Shown in pieces: positions 23,706 through 34,314 of a stretch of 64,000 nucleotides of DNA. The stretch spans positions 124,748,161 through 124,812,160 of the forward strand of contig CM035171.1 in assembly GCA_020205615.1 (NCBI GenBank). Direction: 5' to 3'. The notes under the pieces are model-generated. The model had not been told where the DNA came from and did not search any database. It saw only the letters and a list, made by a program, of their open reading frames with translations. Within the stretch, counting starts at the first letter, position 1. Each line of letters opens with the position of its first letter. The stretch comes from Panax quinquefolius. Taxonomy: Eukaryota; Streptophyta; Magnoliopsida; Apiales; Araliaceae. Made by a program: the position numbers and the translations under genes.

Positions 23706-26113
23706 TGTGAGACCCCAGATTTTATCAATAAAGATTTAAATTTTGTCGAAATAATTTTAAGATTATGGTGTGAATTTGAGATAATATTATAGTTGTGGGT
23801 AGTATTTATAAATTTTGCAAAGTATGCAAGTGGTTATATTATATTCGATTGGTCTGGGGAATATTTGGTTTAGCGAGGAATATTCAGCATAACGGCTCAA
23901 TCATTGGTGGACCCCACAATGTAATTATTGTCGGATTGAGAAAACGACATAAAAATATTTTATTGAAATAACGGCGGAAGTTTTACCGTGGTTCTTGCTG
24001 AACTACTTCGGTAGTAAAAGAAAAGAATGTCGTGTGGTTGCATAGTAACATATACAATATTGATTATTGATGCTTATGTGAGAAGTCACTCGGTTTGATT
24101 CCATTATTATCGATTAATAATATGAATTATTATAGCGATAATGACGTTTTGTTTTATTCATTATTATTAACGTAATAAAATGAAACATCTTTTATATAAA
24201 ATAGAATACTTTATTAAAGTTATTACATAAATAGAATATATTATATTTTATTATGCATAGTGTTGCATAGTGTTTTTTGCATAGTGTTTTGCATAGTATT
24301 GCATAGTGTTTGCATAGTAAAATGTTTTTTATATAAATAGAATATATTATATTTTATTTAAAAGATTTTTCTTTAAATATGGACCGTCGATTAAAGTAAA
24401 TCAAACGGACCGTTCATGGATTAATTCTTATGCATTTTATTTTCCTATAAATAGAAGCTCATTCCTTCATTATTTTCTTTTAATTCATTGAAACTCTAGA
24501 GAGAGAAATTATAGAGAGAAGCTATAGAGAGAAAAATAGAAAGAAGAAGAGTATTACTACTTTCTTACTACTTCTATATTAGGTTTTTTTACGGTAAGTG
24601 GTGTTATTCTTTCTTCTTGAAGAGAACTTGTTATTCCATTCACTATTATTACATTGGAATAACTTTGTAAAAGTGGCATACCCTATACATAACTTTGTAT
24701 ACTGGCGATACCCTATACTTGGTGAAATCCTTATGTTATTCCATTGCTTATTATTACATTGGAATAACTTTGTATCTCATGATTTACCCTATACTTGGTG
24801 GCATTCTTCTATTATTACATTGGAACATCACATGCATGTGTTTTACACCGGACACAGTTCCGCTTTTATTACATTGGAACATCCATGTCGTGTGTTTTAC
24901 ACGGACTGGTTAAAATCTTTATCATTACGGTTGGAATATCTATATCTGTGTGTTTTTACGGATCCGGGTTCCATCTTTATTATTCTGTTGGAACATCCGC
25001 CGGTGTGAATTTCACGACTGGTTCCGTTATTATTATTCTATTGGAATAACACTTGCCTATGTCAAATCGCATGCATGGTGATTTCTTTTGTTATTCCATT
25101 CTTTATTATACCCGGTTGGTTAAAACTTTGACTTCTATACTCCATGAAATTAGTAGAATATCCTTGATGTTTTGCGTTTCATCCAAAGATCTTTTCATGG
25201 AAATATTCTTCCGATCATTCTTGATTTTACTCTACTAAAACGAGATCATGTTGACAATTTGGACGTTAATAATTCATGGATTAAATAATTCTTGAACTTG
25301 TTTTATTGAATTATTATGTCATTGTCATCATCCTCATGTTATATTATGTTATCTTTGGCTTACGTGCATAGATGAACTTAGTATGATTATGACCGAGGAT
25401 CATTCGGTATAATCATGGCTTGATATAAATGATGTGACAAAAAGTCCTCGGTGGCCTGTAATGCAGTGATGGAAAGTTTTTGGTATGATTATGACCAGGG
25501 GTAATTCGGTATAGTCATGACCATTGATAATTTGATGAAAATCCTTGACCGTGGTACAGAGATGATTAGATGTGGTGGTTTATTTATTAAGTTGAGTCTC
25601 AGTGATAAAAATTGATGAAAACCTTTTAAAACCTAAAAGATAGTAGACTTTATTCTCTACTTGACTCTTTAATGGATTGCTTATTCAGCTGCAGATTAAA
25701 GCTGGTTGTCTATTGTATTTTATCGGTTTAACATTTGTTGAAGGCTAATGATAATTTATTACGCATTATCTTAGTCATAATATTTCTTCTTTGGGCTAGT
25801 TGAGCTCACCTTTCTTTTCTTCGTTCTCTTGTGAAATGAGAACATAAATTTGGGACGAGTCGGGGAATGAAGTAATGGTCGGAGGATAGCATTAGTAGTC
25901 CTCACTATTCTCGTGAAATAGTGTGATAATAGTTGTAATGAGGACTCCTTTTGAGTTTGTATAATATCTAGTAGACAATATTTGTATTCAAACTCACGGT
26001 TTATGTCGTATTGTATACCTACGCATTATATTAGTAAGTCGTATTTGAATTTATGTACCATGTAAGTGGCGACCCAAGATGGGTGACGTATACCTAATTT
26101 TGGGGGCGTCACA
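23706..26113 (+). repeat. 5' LTR of C1
   Basis: About 2.41 kb. It contains a TATA box (24446-24453), a purine-rich GAGAGA stretch just downstream (24494-24555) likely near the transcription start, an array of GCATAGTGTT units (24254-24319), an array of units of about 60 bp built on ATTGGAATAACTTTGT or ATTGGAACATC (24640-25060), and hairpin sequences of TATGATTATGACC/CGGTATAATCATG type (25385-25530). It ends GGGGGCGTCACA. Confidence 0.92.
24446..24453 (+). promoter_or_regulatory. TATA box of C1 LTR
   Basis: TATAAATA followed after about 40 bp by a GAGAGA-rich tract. The same arrangement recurs at 31028-31035 in the other LTR. It is the probable U3 promoter core. Confidence 0.65.
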
Positions 26114-26115
26114 GT

Positions 26116-26127
26116 TGGTATCAAAGC
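26116..26127 (+). other. Primer binding site of C1
   Basis: TGGTATCAAAGC lies two bases after the LTR end, one base different from the tRNA-Met primer site TGGTATCAGAGC. Confidence 0.85.
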
Positions 26128-26289
26128 TTAGGGATATGATCCCTGGCTGAGATGTGAGATAAGAACTAGGAGGAGAGGCGGGGAATTCCTTCATTAGTAT
26201 GACCTACCTAAATTTATTTGGTATTTAATTGGTCGGTCGAGTATAGGGATAATATGTGATATGTTAATTAACCCTTATTTTATGGCGAT

Positions 26290-27420
26290 TATTTGAAAAT
26301 GGCATCCAGAATGTTGAGAATAGCAATGGAGCACTGTGGAGGCTATTGATTCTCCACGAGATCAATAATCGGACAATGTACAACGAGGATGGCGATAATC
26401 CTCCGTAAATAACAACACCGATCAATTGACTAACGACAGACGTTTAAAAGGTTTTTAGAATTAAATGCAACATCAAAGCGAAAGCGACTCTGTTCAAAAC
26501 GTGGGGTGGAAACACGGAAAACTCTCGGTGGTCACCATTAAACAATTCAAGGAGTTGGGACCACCTTAGGAGTTTAAGGGAGAGCCAAAACCACTTGGCG
26601 GAAGCATGGATTAAGCAGATTACAAGATATTTGATGTCTTGGGATCTTCGAAAGCAAAGGTTCCTTTTGCCGCCTTTATGTTCTTGCGAGAGGCGATTCT
26701 TTGGTGGGAATCGGTAAAAGCGTACTCAACTTCAGATCTTGAAGATATCTTGGGAGAAGTTCGGGGAGTACATTCAACGACAAATACTTTCACGAAAGTA
26801 TTCGCCACATGAAGGAGGTGGAGTTTATCAAGTTGGAACAAAACAATATGGCCAGGTGTCGCATGATACGAGGCAAAATTTGCGGAGTTATCACGATTCG
26901 TCCCACTTGGTGGATAATGAAGAGAATGGCGAATGTTTTTAAGAGGTTTGAAGCCGAGATACGTCAACATCTTATTTCTCATAAAGCTGTGTTTTTATTG
27001 AGGATGTTGTAAATAGGGCTCGATTAGTGGAGTAGCGATAACGAGTCAACGCTAACTAAAAGAAGCGGTAAGCAAAATTATAATAATACCGAAAGTAGTC
27101 ATCGAGCGGTGACAACAAGCGTGGAGGGAATCAACAGGCGGATATGGTAACCACTTCCGGTGGTAATCGGGGCCAAAATAATAAGAATGGACATTTCAAG
27201 AAAAGGAGATTCAACAATGATGGAAAGACGCGTCGACAAAGCTTTTTGTTGTTAAGGAAGGAGAAGGACCACTATCATATGCTTCAAATGCGGAGGAGAG
27301 GGACACATCGATCCGAAGCTGCGCCATGCCATCAAAGCATGTTATAATTATGGAAGAGAAGGCCACTTAGCTCGATTTTTGCGTTTCATCAAGAGCGAAT
27401 TCAACTAGGATGGTGGCACC
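26290..27420 (+). pseudogene. C1 gag with two zinc knuckles (frameshifted)
   Basis: On the plus strand, pieces of a Retrotrans_gag domain occur in shifting frames: SWEKFGEYIQRQ near 26748-26785, GGVYQVG and KLEQNNMARC near 26818-26850, and FEAEIRQHLISHK near 26948-26985. Two CCHC knuckles lie near 27280-27400 (CFKCGGEGHI, then CYNYGREGHL where the second cysteine is tyrosine). The spacing is that of family A gag. The domain would form the particle and bind RNA; here it is split by at least three frameshifts. Confidence 0.72.
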
Positions 27421-28245
27421 AAAGGTCATCCCAGAGACAAACCGAGGCCAGTAGTTTAAGAGAGCGTTTTTTTTTTCTTCGTGACGAGGAACTGAATAAA
27501 ATTATCACGGGTAAGTTAATCGTAAGCTCTTGCGAAGTCTATACCTTATAAGATCTGGTTCTACCCATTATTTTATCTCTCTTGCTTTGCGTTTAACGTT
27601 TAAATTTGACTCAGGAGAAATTAGACTTTGATTTATCTATTGAAACTTCGTTGGGAGAAACCTTCGTTACCTCCTTTGTTTATTAATCTTGTTGTTTCAA
27701 ATAAACACTTTCACGTTACTGTCTATCTTATCTCTTTAAAAATACTTGCCTTTGAGGTAATTTTTGAAAGCGATTGATTAACTACTCATTATTCTTTTGT
27801 AAGGTTGTTAGCTTTCATATTTCTAACCAACTTTGTTATCTGAATTCAAAGTAACCAAATCCTAAAGTTAATCACTTTGTTATATCAAGCCATAAGTAAA
27901 GAGCCCGATCCTTTCGTTGTTGACTTCCTTGTGTGGAATGCACGAAGCGGACTTTTCGTGGCGACGTCATGATGAAGATGGCAAGTTGATAGGTATAATT
28001 GTGAGGTCTTATCCAGGTTAAGGGATAGAAGTCACAGTTAGTATTAATGTGACATACTATCCAAGTCTTGACGAGAGTATGATTTTGAATGATATTTCTA
28101 TCATTAATAAATTTTTGGCGTATTCTTGAAGACTTCTAGCCTACCCTAGAAGCGTGAAATCGAATTTTGTATTGACCCCAAAGATCAAAACCCATTTCTT
28201 AAACCCTCAAATATTTCTTCAACTAAAAGGATCATTTTACGTGGA
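27421..28245 (+). pseudogene. C1 protease and reverse-transcriptase start remnants
   Basis: The sequence tracks the family A protease-to-RT segment at low identity: TTAGACTTTGATTTATCTAT near 27625 matches the A5 region near 58728, and the TGACTTCCTTGTGTGGAATG stretch near 27924 matches A5 near 59281. The order differs slightly, with the RT-linker block (28090-28240) placed after the block that follows it in family A. No long frame survives. Confidence 0.5.
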
Positions 28246-30235
28246 TTATGATGAAAGTCATAATAAAAGTATAGAACTAATAAAAATCATGGGTATATGA
28301 AGTATTAGTAAGTTTTATGATGAGTTATGTTGGTTAGTATGTGAAAACATGAAAGTTTCTTAGAAATCACAAAGAGTTGAAAATCGATTTTAGTGAAAAA
28401 CGTAACATGAAATTCAATTGACCATATCTCCTGTTATATTTTGAATTTTTGAATGTGGTCAAGTCCTAGAGTTAGATCTATGAGTTACCTAACTAATCCA
28501 AGTGGAATTACTGGAAAAGGTGTTGTAGATTTTGTGTGGACTGATTTTAGCAAAGGAGTGCAAAGCTGCAAAAACCAAAGAAAAAGCTTCTGCTATAATT
28601 TTAGAGAGGCTGTTTCGGCCACTTAAATTATGAGAAAAATTCTGGCCTTTTGGGACATGAAATTATATGGTATAAAGTACCTCCTGTCCAAAAATGAGCT
28701 CATTCGACTTAAAATGAGCAAGTTATGACTATTTCAATATTTAGGTTTTTAAAATTAAAACGCTATAATTAGGAGTTCTATAACTCCGATGACCATGAAA
28801 TTTAAACTGGAAGCTCACGTTAACATGTGTAAGGTCCTGCCAAGATTTGGGAATTTTTGGAGTTAAACTTGAGGTAGCTAATTTCTTAAGGAATTAAGTA
28901 GAAATTGATTTTTAAAAAATAGTAAATGAATTTTAAAAATTCCGAGAAAAATATATTTTCATTATGGGACTATATTATGCTAAATCCCAGAAAAGAAATA
29001 TTTTTGGGGCTGATTTGGTATTTTTCATGAAAATAGTTTAATTCGAACATATGAGTTAAATATGTTATGTGGCAATAAATAAACAAAAGTTGAAAATAGG
29101 ATTTTATGGCTAGAGAATCCTATATAGAGTATATGCATATTTTTGATGAGGATTTGATAATTGGTGATGATATCTTATGAGTATGGCATTTTGAATGATT
29201 AAATGCATTATATGGTAAAAGCGTAAACAATTGAGATAAATTGTTTATAAATTTAAAAAGTGATTAAAATATTGTTATAATATTAATGATATTAGATTAT
29301 GAGATTATTAAGTGATTGATAACATGGGGATATTCTTGAATCCTGGATAAATTATATTATAAATGTTTAATATTTATCCTTTATCTCATTTGATTGATTC
29401 TTTATATCATTATCCTCCGTGTTTATATTATGTTGAAAGTCAAATGCGTGGCTTCGTAGTGCATAGATGGACTTGGTATGATTATGACCACGGATTATTC
29501 GGTATAATCATAATCAGTAAATGAATACACAATTATCTTTGGTAGTAGTGCATGGATAATTTGTGGTCGTGATCTTAATGAATATCCTGGCACCGTAGTG
29601 CGGGGATGATTCGATGATGTGGATTAATTATTGAAGTCGAGTCTCAAAGAATGAAATATTAATTCATGGATGCGTTCAAAGTCATCGTGGCTTACGTGCA
29701 TAGATGGACTTGGTATGATTATGACCGTGGATTGTTCGGTATAATCATAACTCAGTAATTGAAAACACAATTATATCTTTGGTAGTAGTGCGTAATTGGA
29801 TAATTTTGTGGTCGTGATCTTAATGAATATCCTTGGCACGTAGTGCGGGGATGATTCGATGATGTGGATTAATTATTGGTGAGTCTCAAAGAATGAAATA
29901 TTAATTCATGGATGCGTTCAAAGTCATCGTGGCTTACGTGCATAGATGGACTTGGTATGATTATGACGAGGATTGTTCGGTATAATCATAACCGTAGTAA
30001 TTGAAAACACGAATATCCTTAGCCGATGGTGCATGGATAATTCGTGGTCGTGATACTATTAAGTCGAGTCTCAAAGGTATTATTGGTTTTACATCTTTGG
30101 CCCGTAGTGCAAAGATGAATTGTTAATAAATATCTTTGGCTGTAGTGTAAAAGATGAATTGTTAATGAATATCTTTGGTAGGATTGCAAAGATGAATTTA
30201 ATGTTTTCAACGATAAAGGTATTCAAGGTATCCTC
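28246..30235 (+). repeat. LTR-like insert (D-type) inside C1, with 239-bp repeats and hairpins
   Basis: About 2 kb of sequence unrelated to pol lies between the RT remnant and the pol end. The first half is AT-rich and resembles the U3 part of a long Ty3 LTR. The second half has units of about 239-242 bp starting near 29447, 29686 and 29928 (the third incomplete), then three small hairpin units at 30091-30195. The repeat unit matches the LTR-end fragment at 40365-41083 and more weakly the C1 LTR near 25380-25600. No terminal TG/CA pair or duplication was found, so the event is unclear. Confidence 0.55.
29447..30078 (+). repeat. Direct tandem repeat, about 240-bp unit, 2.6 copies
   Basis: Each unit begins CGTGGCTT and contains TGCATAGATGGACTTGG, an inverted-repeat core TATGATTATGACC/CGGTATAATCATA, a GTGGTCGTGAT block and GAGTCTCAAAGAATG. 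Units start near 29447, 29686 and 29928; the third has an internal loss near 30050. Confidence 0.85.
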
Positions 30236-30283
30236 ATCTCTTTATCATATCAGTCGTACCCTAATTTCGAGGCGAAATTCCAT

Positions 30284-30294
30284 AAGGAGGGAGA
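30284..30294 (+). other. Polypurine tract of C1
   Basis: AAGGAGGGAGA directly precedes the second LTR and follows the pol-end sequence TTTCGAGGCGAAATTCC, the same arrangement as in family A. Confidence 0.8.
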
Positions 30295-30295
30295 T

Positions 30296-32694
30296 TGTGA
30301 GACCTGATTTTATCAATAAAGATTTAAATTTTGTGAAATAATTTTTAAGATTATGGTGTGAATTTGAGATAATATTATAGTTGTGGGTAGTATTTATAAA
30401 TTTTGCAAAAGTATGCAGTGGTTATATTATATTCGATTGGTTAGGGAAATATTCGGTTTAGCGGGGAATATTAAATACAATGACTCAATCATTGGTGGAC
30501 CCACAATGTAATTATTGTCGGATTGAGAAAGCGACAAAAATATTTTATTGAAATAACGGCGGAAGTTTTACCGTAGTTCTTGTTGAACTACTTTCGGTAG
30601 TAAAGAAATGCGATGTCGTGTGGTTGCGTAGTAAGCGCGGTATTGATTATTGATGCTTATGTGAGAAGTCACTCGGTTTGATTCCATTATTGTCGATTAA
30701 TAATATGAATTATTATAAGCGATAATGACGTTTTATTTTATTAGTATTATTAACGTAATAAAAGCGAAACATCTTTATATAAAATAGAATACTTTATTAA
30801 AGTTATTCTATAAATAGAATATATTATATTTTATTATGCATAGTGTTGCATAGTGTTTTGCATAGTGTTTTGCATAGTATTGCATAGTGTTTGCATAGTA
30901 AAATGTTTTTATATAAATAGAATATATTATATTTTATTTAAAAGATTTTTCTTTAAATATGGACCGTCAGATTAAAGTAAATCAATGCGGATAGTTCGTG
31001 GATTAGTTCTTATGCATTTCATTTTCCTATAAATAGAAGCTCATTCCTTCATTATTTTCTTACGAATTCATTGAAACTCTAGAGAGAAATTATAGAGAGA
31101 AGCTATAGAGAGAAAATAGAAAGAAGAAGAGTATTCTCGCTACTTCTTACTTCTATATATTAGGTTCTTTTACGGTGAGGGTGTTATTCTTTCTTCTTGA
31201 AGAGAACTTACATTATTCCATTCTTTATTATTATTACATTGGAATAACTCGTAAAAGTGGCATACCTATACATAACTTGTATGTCTGTGGCATACCCTAT
31301 ACTTGGTGAAATCCTTATGTTATTCCATTGCTTATTATTCATTAGAATAACTTTGTATAATGTGGTTTACCTATACTTGGTGACATTCTTCTATTATTCA
31401 TTGGAACATCACATGCGTGTGTTTTACAGGACTGGTTAAATTTTTATTATTCTGTTGGAACATCACATGCGTGTGTTTTACACAGGACTGGTTAAAATCT
31501 TTATCATTCTGTTGGAATATCCTATCATGTGTTTTTACGGATCTGAGTTCCATCTTTATTATTCTGTTGGAACATCACGTGATTGTGAATTTCACACGAC
31601 TGGTTCCGTTATTATTATTCTATTGGAATAACACATACATCTGCAATCGCATGCATGGTGATTTCTTTTGTTATTCCATTCTTTATTATACCCGGTTTGG
31701 TTAAAACTTTGACTTTATACTCCATGAAATTAGTAGAATATCCTTGATGTTTGCGTTTCATCCAAAGTATCTTTTCATGGAAATATTCTTACGATCATTC
31801 TTGAATTTTACTCACGTAAACAAGATCATGTTGACAATTTGGGACGTTAATAATTCATGGATTAAATAATTCTTGAACTTGTTTTATTGAATTATTATGT
31901 CATTGTCATCATCCTCATGTTATATTATGTTATCTTTGGCTTACGTGCATAGATGAACTTAGTATGATTATGACCGGGGATCATTCGGTATAATCATGGC
32001 TTGATATAAATGATGTGACAAAAAGTCCTCGTGGCACTGTAATGCGATGATGGAAAGTTTTGGTATGATTATGACCGGGGTAATTCGGTATAGTCATGAC
32101 CATTGATAATTTGATGAAAATCCTTGGTAAGTGGTACGAGAGATGATTAGATGTGGTGGTTTATTTATTAAGTTGAGTCTCGGTGATAAAAATTGATGAA
32201 AACCTTTTAAAACCTAAAAGATAGTAGACTTTATTCTCTCTTGACTCTTTTAATGGATTGCTTATTCGCTGCAGATTAAAGCGGTTGTCTATTGTATTTT
32301 ATCGGTTTAACCTTTGTTGAAGGCTAATGATAATTTATTACGCATTATCTTAGTCATAATATTTCTTCTTGGGCTAGTTGAGCTCACCCTTTTCTTTCCT
32401 TTGTTTCTTCTTGAAATGAGAACATAAAGTTGGGACGAAGTCGGGAATGAAGTAATGGTCCAGGAGGATAGCATTAGTAGTCCTCATTTATTACGTGAAA
32501 TAGTGTGATAATAGTTGTAATGAGGACTCCTTTTGAGTTTGTATAATATCTAGTAGACAATATTTGTATTCAAACTCACGATTTATGTACGTATTGTACA
32601 CAGCGATTATATTAAGTAAGTCGTATTTGAATTTATGTACCATGTAAGTGGCGACCCAAGATGGGTGGCGTATACCTAATTTTGGGGCGTCACA
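30296..32694 (+). repeat. 3' LTR of C1
   Basis: About 2.40 kb, matching 23706-26113 throughout, with scattered small indels. TATA box at 31028-31035, GCATAGTGTT array at 30837-30901, 60-bp-type array at about 31215-31640. It ends GGGGCGTCACA next to ATAGA. Confidence 0.92.
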
Positions 32695-34091
32695 ATAGAA
32701 ATCAAAGTTTTAACTATTTGGGTATAATAAAGAATGAAATAACAAAAGAAATCACCATGCATACGGTGCCAGATGGCAAGTTATTCCAATGTAATAATAA
32801 TAACGGAACCAAAGTCGTGAAATTCACACCAACAGGATGATCAATGAATAATAAAATCTTGAATAATAAACAATGGAACCGAAGTGGGTGTAAAACACAC
32901 GATGTGATATTCCAACAGAATAATAAATGAATAATAAACAATGGAACAGTCCGGTGTAAAACATGCGCATGCGAGGATATTCCAATGAATAATAAAGAAT
33001 GGAATAATGAGAAGAAGATCACCAAGTATAGGGGATTCTCACATTATCTGAAGTTATTCAATGAATAAATAAGAATGGAATAACATAAGGATTTCACAAG
33101 TATAGGGTATGGCATATCTGAGGTTATGTATAGGGTATACCACTTTTAAGTTATTCCAGCGAATAATAATGAATGGAATAATGAAGTTCTCTTCATGAAT
33201 AAGAAAGAATAACACCCACACGGAATACAACAAATAATATCCCTTACCGTAAAAGACACTTTGGATATCAAAAAGTGAAGTACCGCGAATACTCTTCTTC
33301 TTTCTCTCTATAGATTCTCTCTCATAGCTTCTCTCATAATTTCTCTCAGAGAGTTCAAAGTGAATTGTAAGAAAATAATGAAGGAATGAGCTTCTATTTA
33401 TAGGAAATAGAATGCATAGTAATTAATCCATGAACGGTCCAGATTGATTTACTTTAATCTGACGGTCCATATTTAAAGCAAAATCTTTTAAATAAAATAT
33501 CATATATTCTATTTATATAAAAATATTTTACTATGCAAAACTATGCATAATAAAATATAATATATTCTATTTATAGAATAACTTTAATAAAGTATTACAT
33601 TTTATATAAAAGATGTTTTACTTTTATTACGTTAATAATACGAATAAAACAAAACGTCATTATCGCTATAATAATTCATATTATTAATCCACAATATTGG
33701 AATCAAATGAGTGACTTCTCACATAAGCATCAATAATCAATACCTAGTGTCTTCTTATGCAACCACACGTATCGCATTTTTTACTAATGAAAGTAGTTCA
33801 ACAAGATATCAACAAGAAACTTCCGCCATTATTTCAATAAAATATTTTTGTCGTTTTCTCAATCCGACAATAATTACATTGTGGGGTCCACCAATGATTG
33901 AGTAGTTGTATGAATATTCCTCGCTAAACCGAATATTCCTGACCAATCGAATATAATATAACCACTTGCATACATTGCAAAATTTATAAATACCACCCAC
34001 AACTATAATATTATCTCAAATTCACACCATAATATTAAAAATTATTTCGACAAAATTTAAATCTTTATTGATAAAATCTGGGGTCTCACAC
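32695..34091 (-). repeat. Truncated family C LTR (C2), inverted relative to C1
   Basis: On the minus strand this is the first 1.4 kb of a family C LTR, from TGTGAGACCCC (34091 leftward) through the TATA region (near 33395-33405) and the 60-bp-type array (32720-33180). It continues left of C1 for the 13 bases 23693-23705, where it meets the broken LTR of A3. On its right it abuts CATTTACTCC of the A2 leader, consistent with an insertion there, but the other end is lost. Confidence 0.85.
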
Positions 34092-34314
34092 ATTTACTCC
34101 ACTGTTAATATTCTTAGTCGACATTCTCAAATATCATCATAAAACAAGGGTTAATTAAGGAAATCAATATATCACATAATATCCCTATATATCTTGAATT
34201 AACTAACAAATAAGCTTAGGTAGACACACTACCAAGCGAAGGATTTACTCGTCTCTCCCTCCTAGTTCTATTCCACGATCTCATGGAGATCATATCCTAA
34301 GCTCTAATACCAAT
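34092..34314 (-). pseudogene. A2 leader, gag start and primer site
   Basis: It matches 1310-1518 and 37330-37556: the region from the start of gag through the leader to the primer site. The minus strand reads ATTGGTATTAGAGC at 34301-34314, a primer site one base from the tRNA-Met consensus. The rest of A2 gag toward 21067 is missing. Confidence 0.8.

Larger units (their letters stand above)
23706..32694 (+). mobile_element. Family C Ty3-type retrotransposon C1, complete but defective
   Basis: LTRs at 23706-26113 and 30296-32694 start TGTGAGACC and end GGCGTCACA, and a perfect five-base duplication ATAGA flanks them (23701-23705, 32695-32699). A tRNA-Met primer site follows the first LTR and a polypurine tract precedes the second. 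Gag with two zinc knuckles is recognisable, protease and the first part of reverse transcriptase follow in ruins, and then about 2 kb of foreign LTR-like sequence replaces the rest of pol. The LTR ends, primer site and polypurine tract resemble family A, so C is a sister family. It lies inside an oppositely oriented family C LTR. Confidence 0.92.

Noticed and set aside
24598..25049. Overlapping plus frames of 136, 84 and 72 codons with repeated HWN and YIG phrases
   Set aside because: They are translations of the 60-bp-type array in the family C LTR, open in several frames because unit length and composition allow it.
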